This document shows, one piece after another, positions 22,809 through 34,579 of a DNA stretch of 64,000 bases. The stretch comes from Strobilurus pachycystidiatus. Its lineage: Eukaryota > Basidiomycota > Agaricomycetes > Agaricales > Physalacriaceae. A program made the translations under genes and the position numbers. Location: positions 186,001-250,000 of the forward strand of contig JAHLMK010000013.1 in assembly GCA_019915135.1 (NCBI GenBank), written 5' to 3'. The notes under the pieces are model-generated. The model was given only the letters and a program-made list of their open reading frames with translations, was not told the DNA's origin and searched no databases. Every line of letters begins with the position of its first letter. The first letter of the stretch is position 1.

Positions 22809-24011
22809 TGCACTACTCTCACCCTCATTCGCACACATTTTCACGCTCCCTCTTGATTCGCAAAACGCAAAACGGTCTGCAGCAGGATACCCGCAACCGC
22901 TGTAGAATGTACCAACACAGCCTGTATATCCATCCGCCATTCTGGTCACCATTATCCTACTACCGCTTGGCCTTGTCTTGCTCAACCTGCCTGGACACAT
23001 TCAGCACCCAACTACCATCATTGTCGTCTCCTTTCTGTTTCCTCGCTCCCAGTGACTTTCTCATGTACCTGGTACGTTTACGTTCGTCTTCTTGTATACG
23101 ATCTAACATCCATTCTCTCACAGACCTGATCTCGTAGTTGTTGTCTAATGCGTCTCTAATTGTACCACCAGTGTCGCATCTTCCCCGAACTGGACTCTGA
23201 TCTGGCGCCCTGTACCATATCGTCTTTCTCTCCATTTCTCTGCGCTGGTCCCGTGTTCGTTTCTTCATAAATCCAAAAATAATTCGCAGTCATACATAGA
23301 GAACAATAGCTATCATTTTTTTGTATTAGATTCATTTCTCCTGAGATCGGCGTTCGACATCTCGGTAATGTGCAAGATCTGATCAATCTGGGGTAGTGGA
23401 CGTTGGTAATACTCCCTAACCCTCGTGAAAAAGCTAACCCTGAACGCTGAGCAGGAGCAGATATTAGTATACACGTGGCGTCGAAGGCTCAAAGCGTGTT
23501 GGTGGAGGCCACGAATGTAAAAGCTTTCGGCCAACGAGAGGACGAAGACATGCGGATAGGAAGAGGTGTCATAAATACCCATCTGGTTCGAGATGAACCA
23601 CAAGTCTTCAGTGGCCTTTTCTACGTATTCGAATCGACAAGGTCGTCCTTGAAACCTCTGGTGGCACGAATGGTTCTGGAACAAAGTCTCTGCCTCGACG
23701 AGGTTCGCCATCCATCTGATCAACGTGTCTGTGCCGATCGAAGGTACTTAATGAGCATCGGATGAGCATTGATAGTATGCAAGTTAGCTCACACTTGACA
23801 GATATGTGCCTTGATATCGTTCTCATTGGTCGTTCCTCGGTAGGTTCATCAAAGCAGTGAACGCAGCTCCAGTACCTGTCTTCTACTTCGGAGGTAACTA
23901 CTTGACAGAACTGGGAGTCCTGAGTCTGCGCAGTGGTTATGACCTCGCCGTGAGTTTCGAGACTTGAGTGTTCATGTCTGTGGGAGACCTAGGTGTGAAC
24001 GATGGAATCAG
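22809..24011. other. Intergenic, no gene recognised
   Basis: The region holds the 3' flank of the Ser/Pro-rich gene and sequence beyond the end of the minus-strand F-box gene. A frame of 136 codons on minus at 23313-23723 has mixed composition and no motif I recognise; it could be an unlisted 3' exon or chance. Confidence 0.4.
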
Positions 24012-24031
24012 GTAGGTAGGTAGGTAGGTAG
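24012..24031. repeat. Microsatellite (GGTA)n
   Basis: Five head-to-tail GGTA/AGGT tetramers lie just past the 3' end of the F-box gene on the minus strand. Simple slippage repeat. Confidence 0.85.
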
Positions 24032-24057
24032 ATGACGGCACAAGGTCCCATTGAGGA

Positions 24058-26112
24058 TCAGTGGATGAGGCGCGCCTGCCAAGCAACGCTCACAAAGGAT
24101 CGCCATCCACGAGCGTTGACAATGCCCTTCTTGCGGGAGCAGCATGTCTTGGGGCAGACAAAGTACCCATCGAAGGCGTCCATGTCGTCAACAGTCGCCG
24201 CTGCGCAGTCTCTTCCAGCAAGAGTCACAACCTCATTCACAATCCTCGTCATCTTCTTGCTCCGCACGAGGTTGTCGGTCGACCACGGCCTGCGCACTTT
24301 CCTCCCGATCCACGGGTGGGATCCCCGGAATGAGTGGGCAAAACGGCTGCTCTGCCTAGCCGCCTTCTTCCCCCCAACGATCAGGGTGAGACAGTCGTCA
24401 TAGTGCTCCGCGTTTCCCGATTCGAGAGAGTTGCAGCGGTGAGTCAGGACTTCTGGATAGAAGAGCGGGATGTCCCGGCAGATGAAGCTTTCGCATGTCA
24501 TAACGCGCGATGTGCGGGATAGAAGGCTCGGGTCACCCATGACCTGTGCGAGCGGAAGAGATCCTCGCATAACCTGACCGAGCTCCTCTTTAATTTGGGA
24601 CAACCAAGTGCAAGAATGCCTCGAAAAGTCGGATGTGACATCGCCGAAGCTGGAGGCATCCACCTGTACGTCAGCGGGGACATCTAGAATCCTGCGGATG
24701 GGAGGGAATTCGCAGACGTCCGCGATATTAGGCATGATGGGCCGTACAGCATCGGATTCGGATGTGAACTTCGAGAGAAGGTCTTGTCTGAAGGGTTTGA
24801 GTATTGTCACAAGCACTAACGCTCTGCGCCGATCTGCGAGTAACGTCCGTTCTCTTGCTAATCGCTTCGACCGCTGGTCGTCCATGAATTCAATTAGTTT
24901 TGGCTTGACGATGTCCCAGTCTGTTTCATGTCATATTGATTGGTGACTACCGGGGAGGATCGTTCGAGGAAACGAGCATACCTGTTTCTGTGAAAGGTCC
25001 TGTGGGTTCGGAATTCATACAATCATGCTGCCTGTAGAGCTCCGTATTTCGGACCCACTGCTCGTCAAATCCAAGCTCTTCGAGACGTCTCCATATGCTG
25101 AAGATGTTGCGAAAGGACGTCTTGTATTCCTATAGGTACCACTTACAATTGTTCACGGTCTGTTTTCCACTGTAGGGACTGGGTCTTGAGCAGGTCTTCT
25201 TGTAGAGTCATTTCACGCCTGTCGGCAACAGCCTTCTCTTCGAACCACCGCAGTGCTAAAGAGCGAGACTGGAAAAAGAATGAGAACTTGGATGACGAGG
25301 AGGGAAGTGGTGTTCTGACTTGACGTAAGAGAGAGAGGTGTCGAAGACGCGAGGAGATATATGACTCTTGATCAGATACAGCAAAAAGTGCAGCACGAAT
25401 GGTCTCGTAGTCGGGAGGGAAACAGACCTCTTGCCGCCCCTCCTTACTGTTTCGAACTGTACAGGAATAGAATTAGTTACCGCGACCAGCAATGCACAAC
25501 GGCACTTGCACCTGTCGTAGGTATGAGCGGCCACACATCCTCCAGATCTTGCACGCTGTCCCCATGATCGAAATTCCGCATTTGATTGAGTGTTTTGAGT
25601 CTGCCAAACCGTTGCTTGATGACGAATTGGTGCAAGACCAGAGACTCACTCGTTTTTGCGACACCGAACACAGAGCCTCAGTCGAAGCATGAACTCTGGT
25701 GTCACTGGGCGCCAAAGCATTCCACAAAGCTGATGGCTCGCGTCAGAATGAGCATTTGATGAGATTGCTAGAATAGCTCACATTGCAATAGTCTCCGTAA
25801 AATAGACTGATCCATCTCGATGGAGTGACGCCGTTCGGACAAGGAGGAAGGTCCGGCCCACTGTGCTTGATGGCGGCATTCCAGAGGGGCATGGCGGAGC
25901 GGCGCATTATAGTTTCGCGCATAAGACGATTGGTTCTGGACAGCCGGAAGACGTCCGTTGGCGTGATATAGGAGAAAATCTTCACAGAATGTTTATAGCG
26001 CTCATTATCGTAGCTGCTACTCGCAAGATAGACTTGCCTCCAGGCAGATATCGACAGGGAGGTCGAAGAGCCCGGCCTGTCTCGTAACAGATTGGCAGGG
26101 TCCCAGAGGCAT
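24058..26112 (-). CDS. F-box domain protein with Cys-rich segment
   Basis: Reading on minus: MPLGPCQ..., then an F-box LFDLPVDICLE|IFSYITPTDVFRL with LSRTNRLMRETIM and PLWNAAIKHSG, followed by a Cys-containing part (LCGMLWRPVTPEF...LRLCVRCRKN). Helical segments come next (LALRWFEEKAVADRREMTL) and a conserved end with CPKTCCSRKK and ARGWRSFVSVAWQ. I recognise this architecture as a common agaricomycete F-box family. The first intron (25980-26037) has a GCAAGT donor instead of GT; removing it joins ICLE to IFSY, as the F-box consensus requires. At least five further introns are likely (near 25.8, 25.6, 25.5, 25.3 and 24.95 kb). Role: probable SCF adaptor; the Cys-rich part may bind zinc. Start at 26112 is the first in-frame ATG before the F-box and is less certain. 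Confidence 0.75.
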
Positions 26113-26859
26113 CGTTGTTCGCAGAAGGTTTGGTTTGGCTGTGATAGTACTAGTAGAGAGACAAGGCTAATCCCATTCGTCATGATGCGTGATTGCCAGC
26201 CGATCGTTTGCTCGCATGTTGGAGAACAACCACCACCATCTCTATTCGGCTCAGGCTTCAGCAGTACCTCATCGTCCGCCCAAGATTTCTCCTTCGCTGA
26301 GACTGGCGCTGACGGTATCAGGATGATCAACGACGCGAACCGCATCGCCTGTACTTCGATGAACGTCCGAGTCGCGCAGAGTCTTGGCAGACAGGCAATA
26401 TCGTGTTGGCGCGTTGACTCGATATGAACGCTGTGACCCGCTCGTCGCGGCGTATCAGGACATAACGCCTCTACGTACTGTTTTATCGAACGATACAATC
26501 TAGTGCGCGTCTCGCGAGATCGCGCACACCCTTCATCATTGAAAAAAAAAGTGGTCCCCCGTGGGCTGCTTCTTGCTATATTCACGACAGGTTACGAAAC
26601 AGCGCCGTCCCGTAGTGGCAAAAGGCACATACGACACAGTAAGAGCCTCCCATCCGCGGCCAATCAGAGTATCTGGTTGTCTAATACCCTCTTCTCTAGG
26701 TCCTGGCGAGGTTTTGTAAGGCCACGTATGCTCACGTATGGCATTACGCGGCCGCCGTCCCAGCGAACGTTACTGTCAGATATGGGTTACACGCGTTCGA
26801 CCGCTTCAGAGTTGAATGACCCTCTGGCTCTGGATGAGATGCAGCAACTGTTCGCCGGA
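26113..26859. other. Intergenic, no gene recognised
   Basis: This lies between the divergent F-box gene and the first secreted-repeat gene. A plus-strand frame spanning 26503-26952 has no motif, and its 3' part overlaps a promoter-like block shared with the next tandem gene, so I do not call it. Confidence 0.4.
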
Positions 26860-27010
26860 TTCGTTCTGGGGCTTTTTTACACCTTCGATTTTGCTTTGCC
26901 AGCCTCATCTCTCTCCGCACGCTACTATATGGAGGTCCTTCTCTTTGGTTGAGCTCTGTAATCAAGTGATTGCCTTCCTTTTCGAATCGGTGGTTTACTT
27001 GGTCCGCTTC
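26860..27010 (+). promoter_or_regulatory. Upstream block of secreted gene A, shared with gene B
   Basis: Words such as CCAGCCTC, GCACGC, then TTTTTCGAA..GGTCGGTGGT and ACTTGGTCCG occur in order here and at 28740-28890 upstream of gene B. The preserved order upstream of both tandem genes suggests the duplication unit included the promoter. Confidence 0.45.
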
Positions 27011-27112
27011 TCGGCCTTGGACAATGGTCGCTGCCCAGAATAATCGTGTGCGGACATATCGTTTTCGTCGGTTCACCGTCACCACTCAGCTCGGTCGGCG
27101 CATCTGGACTCT

Positions 27113-27118
27113 TATAAA
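27113..27118 (+). promoter_or_regulatory. TATA box of secreted gene A
   Basis: TATAAA about 72 bases before the ATG. All four members of this gene family have a TATA element 50-80 bases upstream of the start. Confidence 0.55.
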
Positions 27119-27189
27119 GGCGTGAGCACTAGTCTAGCAAATCCAGCATCCCCTTGGGACTCTCAGTACGCTTGCGCTCTCGTTACAAT

Positions 27190-28514
27190 ATGTTCTCAAG
27201 TGGTATGGTGTCATTTCAAGTCAACGTCGTACTCTAGCTGAGTATAGTTCTCTAGTTTTGGCTGTGCTTTCGCTGTTGTTTACCGTCTCCTTTGCTGCTG
27301 TACAGCCCAAGCTTCTTCAGGGTGTGTATCATCAGATATGGTTTTCGATCCAGCCCCTGAGTAAGTATTATATAGACAATGTCGCACGGTCCTTGAGCTC
27401 GAGGGCAGCAGCGCCAACCTTGTCCTTGGCGAATGCTCAATGGATCTGGACGGGCGAAGAAGGTGCTCCAGGTGGTAGCGTCCCTAGTTATAGCTTTCGT
27501 CCGTTCCGGAAGACGCTACTCTCGAGCTCCAAGCACCCTATATGCGCTACTATCATCATGTCAGCGTAAGTCGGCCATATCTTTGTTTCGCATCCCAGTC
27601 AACTGATGAGTGGCACAAGTGACAATATCTACGAGCTGTATGTCAACGGCGTACATCTCGGTGGAGGGCAGAGCTGGCAGACCTCCCAAGTCTACAACGT
27701 CGCACTCAACGCATCTGGACCTAACGTCTTGGCCGTAAACGCTTCCAACGTTGAAGGCGCAGCTGCTCTCATTGGTGTCATCTTTGTGGAGTACACGGAT
27801 GGTACAACTGATACCTTCAACACGGATGCTTCATGGAAGACCCTCCGCACCGCGACTCCCCCTGGTTTCCAGAATCCCAGCCTCAGCGATTACACCTGGA
27901 TTTCGGCGAGCCAGCAAGGCTTAGAAGGTGTAGCGCCATGGGGAAACACGGCACTTCCCTATTTCCTCGACCTGACGCAGGCGAATTGGATCTGGACCAA
28001 TGAAAACGTCAAAGGAGTAGCACCTGTCGGCGCTCGTGCTTTTCGGAAGACCGTCACCCAGCCGTGCGGTAAGCAACCCGTGTGTGTGCCAAGGTGGTCA
28101 TAACCGCGTAAGCCCTTTTTGTTTGCCCTTATCCTCTGTTCGGAGAATGACCTCTTCTCCTACAGTGACGACTCATACACGCTTTATCTGAACGGTCAGA
28201 CCATTGGTGACGGCAACAACTGGGGCATCTCCCAGGCGTACTCCATCACTCAGCTAGACCCGTACGAGAATGTGTTCGCTCTCAATGCAGCAAATGTCGT
28301 AGGAGCGGCCTCTTTCATTGCGATTATTGCCATCCAATACAACGACGGGACGACAAGGACATTCATAACCGATAACACTTGGAAGGCGTTTACTGGTGTC
28401 CCGGTTGAGTTCGAGCAGCCTGGTTACGATGATGGTACTTGGCCTGCCGCCACTGTTGTCGGTTCTTGGGGAGCTGCGCCTTGGCTGAACTTTACTAGTA
28501 TTCCTCTCGCTTGA
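27190..28514 (+). CDS. Secreted tandem beta-sandwich repeat protein, copy A (frameshifted)
   Basis: Five exons as in the other copies: 27190-27202, 27256-27321, 27376-27565, 27620-28107, 28166-28514. The start MFSSVLAVLSLL is a signal peptide cleaved near AAVQP. Two repeats of about 125 residues follow, each with WIWT, FRKT, Y-LY-NG, FALN/LAVN, Y-DGT and F-TD-WK motifs. The pattern resembles galactose-binding-like jelly-roll domains (as before rhamnosidase catalytic domains). In exon 4 the codons for PVCAK are disturbed: the DNA at 28077-28090 has a GT run one dinucleotide longer than in copies B and D. That shifts the frame and gives a stop before repeat 2's core. The predicted product keeps repeat 1 only. 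Either a recent pseudogene or a base-calling error in the GT run. Confidence 0.8.
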
Positions 28515-28739
28515 AGAAGCATATTAACCAGCCAGAAGTTGCTACCGAATTTTGGACAAGAAAAATTGAAAACGGCTTTCATTCGTCTGTCATGTTTCTG
28601 CTCACCCATTTCTGCCTCCAAGTCGCAATACATCTGAAGTCACACATTTGAGGCATCGGTATCAGTCTCTGCTCGTTCCCTCATCACATTTGCCGGCTGT
28701 ATGGGACTGCAGCATTCGGTTGCGGCGCAAATCTCTTTC

Positions 28740-28890
28740 AGGCACTGTTTAATGCACCATCCCTCTTCCAGCCTCTTCGGTGCACGCCATCCCATAGGCC
28801 CTTCCGTTAGGCCACGTTCCTCGACCTTGCAAGCGCCTTCTTTTTCGAAGGGTCGGTGGTCCACTTCGACCGATCCTTGGTCAGCGCGTC
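28740..28890 (+). promoter_or_regulatory. Upstream block of secreted gene B, shared with gene A
   Basis: Matches 26860-27010 in order (CCAGCCTC, GCACGCCAT, CTTTTTCGAAGGGTCGGTGG). A TATAAA at 28903-28908 follows, 72 bases before the ATG of gene B. Confidence 0.45.
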
Positions 28891-28979
28891 TGGCAGTCAG
28901 ACTATAAACGCATGGGAGAGGCATATGCGGCATCCCCTTAAACTCCAAGACCCTCAGGACGTTTGCACTGTCTACTAAC

Positions 28980-30289
28980 ATGTTCCCAAGCAGTATGGTG
29001 CCCATGTCGACATCCTACACCAGCTCATTCAGTCTCTTTTCCAGTCCTGGCTTTGATCCCATTGCTGCTCGATGTCACCTTCGCTGCTGTACTCCCGGAC
29101 GGCAAGTATTGGTGACTTTTCTCATCGTGACAATCTCATCGAGCATCTGCTATAGATAACGTCGCGCGGTCTTTGATCCCAAGGGCCGTAGCACCAACAT
29201 TATCCTTGACGAATGCTCAATGGATTTGGACTGGCGAAGAAGGTTTTCCAGGTGGTAATGCCCCTAGTGACAGCTATCGTCCATTCCGGAAGACTCTACC
29301 CTGGAGCTTCAAGCGCCCTCTCTGTGCTACTATCCTCATGTCGGCGTAAGCGATATACTCTGTTTTGCATCTCATTGTAAGTACTGACTGGTGACACCAG
29401 TGATAACGCCTACGAGTTGTATGTCAACGGCGTACATCTCGGTGGAGGTCAGGACTGGCAAACGTCCCAAGTTTACAATGTCGCACTCGATGGATCCAAC
29501 GGCAACGTCTTCGCCGTAAACGCTTACAACATCGCCGGTCCAGCTGCTCTTATTGGGGTCATCTCTGTGGAGTATATGGATGGTACATCGGATACCTTCA
29601 ACACGGATGCGTCGTGGAAGACTCTCAGAGCAGCGACTCCATCTGGGCTCCAAGATCCTGACACCAGCGATTACACCTGGATTTCGGCGAGCCAGCAAGG
29701 CACAGACGGTGTAGCGCCTTGGGGTCACATCAATCTTCCCTATTTCCTCGACCTGACGCAGGCGAATTGGATCTGGACCAACGAAAACAGCAATGGAGCA
29801 GCACCCGTCGGCGCTCGTGCTTTTCGAAAGACCATTCCCCCATGCGGCCAGCGACCTGTGTGCGCAAAGATCGTCATAACCGCGTAAAACCCGTTTATTC
29901 TCCTGCTCCTTTGCCAGAAAGATGACCTCTCCGTTTCAAGTGACGACTTGTATACACTTTACATCAACGGCCAGACTATTGGTGGCGCGAACAATTGGAT
30001 GACCTCTCAGGCCTACTCCGTCACTCAGCTTGATCCATATCAGAATGTGTTCGCTGTCAATGCGGCAAATGTCCAGGGATCGGCCTCCTTCATCGCTGTG
30101 ATTGACATCGAGTATGACGATGGGACAACGAAGAGATTCATCACCGATGATACTTGGAAGGCGTTTGGCGCTGTCCCGGCTGGGTTCGAGCAGCCCTATT
30201 ATGATGATCGTATTTGGCCTGCCGCCACTATATTCGTTCCTTGGGGTGTTTCGCCTTACTATACCTTTACTAGTATCCCTCCGGCCTGA
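28980..30289 (+). CDS. Secreted tandem beta-sandwich repeat protein, copy B
   Basis: Exons 28980-28992, 29045-29101, 29156-29345, 29401-29883 and 29941-30289 give 363 residues with an intact frame. A signal peptide (MFPSILALIPLLLDVTFAA) precedes two repeats: WIWTGEEGFPGG..PFRKTL..YELYVNGVHLGGG..VFAVNAYN..SVEYMDGTSDTFNTDASWKTL, then WIWTNENSNGAAPVGARAFRKT..YTLYINGQTIGG..FAVNAANV..YDDGTTKRFITDDTWKAF. Intron 2 (29102-29155) has a GCAAGT donor; no GT donor keeps the frame. The protein is probably extracellular and carbohydrate-binding by analogy with galactose-binding-like folds; no catalytic site is apparent. It sits 465 bases after copy A on the same strand, the closest relatives of the four. 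Confidence 0.85.
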
Positions 30290-30878
30290 AGGAGTGCCGA
30301 TCCTTCTGCTCGCCGAAGCCTGTTTGCTTATTTGCGCGCCTTTCACCTCTACACCACCAATAGAAGCATGGAGCCCTTAGTCCAGATACTACGCAATTTC
30401 TGTGATGAACGAGTTCAGCTCCCTCAATCTGGGTCACCTCTCCATACCCGACCGGCCAGTGGGTGGCCTCGCGCTGGACCTGTGGGTATATGAACTAATT
30501 GGGGAGGTCATGAATCGCTATGGGCCTCTCTTTCACATTCAGATTGCGACGCCGGAATGACATTAACGAGCAAAGAGCATCGAGCACTGACGTGTAAAAG
30601 CACCGACGCGACGCGGAACGGCACTGACGGTCGTATAACTTCTCACCTCCCGGTGCCTCAACCTTAGTCGAGAACCTTAGTCGAGGACGCCCCAAATCCG
30701 TTACGTTCACTCTGGTAGATGAAAAGCTTGAAGTCCTCAGTTTTCGATGATTCACGGGCACGGCAGGGTGAATTCGATTCGATTCCATCTCGCATTGTTC
30801 GCACAGGTTCGCACATCTGGTGATAGTTACGGGCCAAATTCGTCTTCTCAGCTGCGGTTAGGAGGTACACTTTCGATT
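30290..30878. other. Intergenic between convergent genes, no gene recognised
   Basis: Sequence lies between the 3' ends of secreted gene B (plus) and SDR copy B (minus). No motif or element is visible; the last tens of bases match the flank downstream of SDR copy A. Confidence 0.45.
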
Positions 30879-32058
30879 CTAAGTCAGCGTTGTTCCGCCG
30901 TCGCAGTTTACGGCTGCTCCCTAGATTCCAGTTGAGTTCAAGCATCATCGTTCGATGATCCGTTCAAGCTTACCGTCATGTAAGAGGCCATCGGACTGGA
31001 CAGCCACACGGTCATGTCAGCCATCTCTTCTGGAATACCCATTCGCTATGACGAGAACGGTCAGACATTTGTGATCAACTGGAAGTAACACTAACCTTCA
31101 GAGCAGTCATATTCTCAAACGGAGTAAGATCTGGGAACGTCTTCCTGAACAGTGGTGTAACAATGAAGCCGGGATTCAGCGTGTTGAGACGGATTCCATC
31201 GGGGCCATGTGCGACTGCAGCCGTCTTGGTCAGACCGTCTACGGCCTGAAAGGATAAGGACAACCGTTAGCCACGTTTAGAAGGGAAAGTCGTGAAAAGA
31301 TACAGACGAATTTGGAGGAAACGTAGCCTGTCATCCCGGGGATGACTAGCAAAGGAAACACGGTCAAGGAACGTTCAGAAAGACGACAGGCCCTATGGCT
31401 TACCTATCTGCGAACCTAGAGAGATCTTCATCAGATACAGGGGCTTCACTGGTGAGGACAGACACACCTATGCTTCCCATGTTAACGATGGCGCCTCGGG
31501 TAGGGGCGCGACCTTCGCACAAGACAATAAGATCTTGTTTCAACATGACCCTAATCTCTTCTCTCATGCACAGGAAAACGCCTCGGACATTGACGCGATG
31601 AACGCGATCAAAGTCGTCAACAGCGTGCAAGGCCGTAGGCGTCGGTACGTCGCCAATCTGTAAGTGCGAGGTCAGACTTCTGTACACTGATTTGTACTGG
31701 AACTTACTCCGGCAATGTTTGCTGCGTAGTCCAAGCGGCCAAACTCCTTGACAAAGTCGGCTAGCATGGCGATGACCTCTTCCTCCTCGGTGACATCGAC
31801 GCGCTTGACGCTAGTCCGTAACTGACTGTTGGTAGCAGCTGCCTGGCAATCTTTGGCAACCTCCTCGAGCTCTGACACATTCAGGTCGACCAGGAAAAGG
31901 CCAGCGACCCCGGACTTGGCGTATGCAATAGCTGCAGCCCTTCCGATACCGGACGCTATGTAAAAATTCATTAACATCTGCAAGGTTTCTAAGAGCTGAA
32001 GAGGGCACGTACCTGCTCCAGTTACAAGAGCGTTACCGCCTGGAAGCCTGAGGGACAT
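30879..32058 (-). CDS. Short-chain dehydrogenase/reductase (SDR), copy B
   Basis: Paralogue of the plus-strand gene at 4318 with the same eight-exon layout, including the 12-base microexon (31404-31415). The product again carries the glycine-rich ASGIGRA loop, NIAG, NMGS, GYVSSK and the LNPGFIVTPLF block. In exon 2 only two residues differ from copy A (A for T in SGIGRA-A, and EEVAKD for EEVVKD). It should be an active NAD(P)(H)-dependent oxidoreductase with unknown substrate. Divergent from the DUF6534-like gene at 32923. TATAAA on the minus strand at 32095-32100. The last codon is at 30879-30881 (TAG). Confidence 0.88.
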
Positions 32059-32922
32059 GGTGGTGTTAAGCAACACTATCGTCGGGAGGAAACCTTTATA
32101 TCAGTTCGACTGATGATCGATGATCTGGTCATCTGAGAATTGGGATCAGCAGGTTGGCCAAGGATGATACCAACTTTGATACCCCTGCCTCCTGAGCGCC
32201 GCGCTGGACAGTGAAGGACTTGGTGAAGGACAGTGACCAAAGTTTTCTCTCCCAGTAGCCAACCAATTCGATTCTTCTCAGTCGGCCTCCGGTGCATTGA
32301 GTTAGGCCCATTCAGCAATCCGCGCTCACGGTGAGGCGGTGACCGTGGTGCTGGGGACCCTGCTTTGAAAAGCCGGCGAGATAGATAAGGAAACTGAAAT
32401 CAAGTGCTATAAAGTCGTCACCCTGTCCGACTTCCCGCATCCCAGACCTTTCTACGATAGTCAGATAATTGTGACTAGCCCATAAAGAGCACAGAACGGT
32501 CCGACAGCTGTAAATGCTATGTTATCGAAGCACACTACCACCTACTACCACCGTGACAAAAACCTCATGATAAATATGTATTACATACACATTGCATTCA
32601 GTCGCACAAAAGTTTATCATTGATTACCCTGAAAGTCCCCAAAGCCTTTCGAATTCCTCATCCCGAGCCTCCCGAGCTCTCATAACCTGTCAATGGAGCA
32701 GCTGAGGCAGGCAAAACTCAGGCAAAACGCAGTCCTGGACGACTGTAGTGAGGGTCCACAAGACTCCACTTACCACGAATGATCGATATCGGTGAAATTC
32801 AGGTGAAATTAGACTCCGCTCGCTTCTTCTCCGTATGTCCGTGGTCTTCAAAACCCCGTACATCTTATGTACGCGGTTTTTGTTCTGTCCCCGACCTTCG
32901 TCTGACCCACTTCATTTTTTCG

Positions 32923-34579
32923 ATGTCGGCCTCGCAGGACCTGTCAATTACTCTCGGCACCATTGAGGTTGGCATCCTCCTCAACACTTTTCTCTATGGC
33001 CTGATGCTCATGCGTTGGTTCTTCTTTCCTTCGCGCATCGCAGAACCTGACAACAGAAACAGAAACAGTCTACTACTTCCACAGTCGCTACAAAGACTCT
33101 GTACAGTTGCTCTCTCTCATTTCGCTTGATGTCTCTTCTCACTCTCTTGGCTTTTAGTGGCAGGTCAAGTAAGCTCGGCCTATTAATGACATTCGACGCC
33201 CATCTGATTTCCTGCAGAACGCTCGTATGGTGGACAGTCGTTATTGACACAGTACACACCATAATCACCTGTGAAGTGGGTGTTAGTATCCATTGCATAA
33301 CTATGAGCTGACTATACCGCGCCAGATGCTATGGAAGATGACGATTACGCGTTTCGGAGACTACTCAGTCCTTACAGAAGCGCTATGGGAGTACACCTCT
33401 TCCCCGTTGTTCGTAGTAGCGTAAGTGAACTATAGTCGTATCCTTGCGCTTCTCACGTTTCGCAGCAACGCGGTTCCCATCCAGGTATGCCCTCTGGTCA
33501 CTTAGAGGGAGAAGACTGGTTCACTGTGCTCTCCATAGATATATCTCTCTCTGCGTATCAAGAGGATCGCCGGTAAATGGGGAAACTACCTTTTTGGTTT
33601 CCTCGCGCTGTTATCGGCTACACAAGGAGCTCTCGCAATATATCTGAGCGCTCGCCTTCTAATTGGAGTGAGCTCAACAGCCGGATTCAATTCTTACATC
33701 CAAGTCGCGTCTGCTTGGACTGGTATTGGGCTCGCCTGTGATCTCTCCATCACGTACGCCTTTCACACTGTACTCAGGCCGATCAAGTCTCAACTAATGC
33801 CTGGTAGCCTGCTCTTGACCCTTATTCTCGTGCAAAGGCGTACCGGCTTCAAGCGTAAGCTACAATTCTTCGTCCAACGGCCTGCATTATTCAAGTTATC
33901 TGAATACAGAGACGGACGTGCTAATCATTCGGATTATCACCGTCATGGTCGAAGCTGCGGTTCCTGTCTCCATATTCGCCGTGCGTCCTGTCGTATATGC
34001 TTGAACGTTCAGCTAATCTGCTTGATATTCTTCAGATCGGGCATCTGGTATCTATCGTAAGAGTCTACTTTTGTGTGTTTGAATTTGAGCTTTATGCCAC
34101 CTTCACCAGAAACGCGGACCTCAGACCGGCCTGTATGTCAATCTCGAGTGCTTTCGTGCCTTCGCTGACTTCCAAGAATAGCCATGAACTCTTTGCTATC
34201 CCGCTGGGACGTCTGTATACGTAAGCGTTTGCTGCATGCTATGTACATGAAGCCCATCCTGAACTATTCCAGGAATACCCTACTGGGCGTGAGTCGAGCC
34301 GTCAATTCCATCTTGACCCTTTGACGACATCCGATCTCAAGACGTTGAACTCGAGAACCTCGGCCGACGGAAGCAGACCAGGAAACTCTAGCCATATGCT
34401 CAACGAGATGCCAGTTCATCGATTGCCGACCAGTGTATGGCTCTCTGTTCTGCAGTCATTGACTTGTCTGACGAGTGTTTTGCTTTTAGATTCGCGTTGA
34501 TGTGGACCAGATCAGAGTGAACGATATGGAGGAAGGCTCAAACCATGAGGAAACCGGAAAGAAGCCCGACTGGAGTTGA
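32923..34579 (+). CDS. DUF6534-like multi-pass membrane protein, copy B
   Basis: Starts MSASQDLSITLGTIEVGILL. After intron 1 (GT..., ending in ACAACAG) the frame gives QTETVYYFHSRYKDS, then an 11-base microexon (33158-33168), then KTLVWWTVVIDTVHTI. A later intron joins CEV to DAMEDDDYAFRRLL; hydrophobic helices follow (NYLFGFLALLSATQGALA, YIQVASAWTGIGLACDLS, LIIRIITVMVEAAVPVSI). The hydrophilic C-terminus ends DMEEGSNHEETGKKPDWS. Like copy A it is a predicted integral membrane protein of unknown role. A 19-base block before IYLSLRIKR (near 33466-33484) is conserved in both copies but does not fit the frame; skipping it does. The product is clearly more diverged from copy A than the linked SDR pair is. 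Confidence 0.75.

Larger units (their letters stand above)
30879..34579. repeat. Inverted segmental duplication, block B (SDR-DUF6534 pair)
   Basis: Reverse-oriented counterpart of 1775-5493. The gene order, divergent arrangement, exon borders and both microexons (11 and 12 bases) are kept. Confidence 0.8.

Noticed and set aside
24012..24031. (GGTA)n as telomere-like repeat
   Set aside because: Too short and not of the fungal TTAGGG type; a simple microsatellite.
26503..26952. Plus-strand open frame before secreted gene A
   Set aside because: Its second half overlaps the upstream block shared with gene B, in which no frame is kept between the copies.
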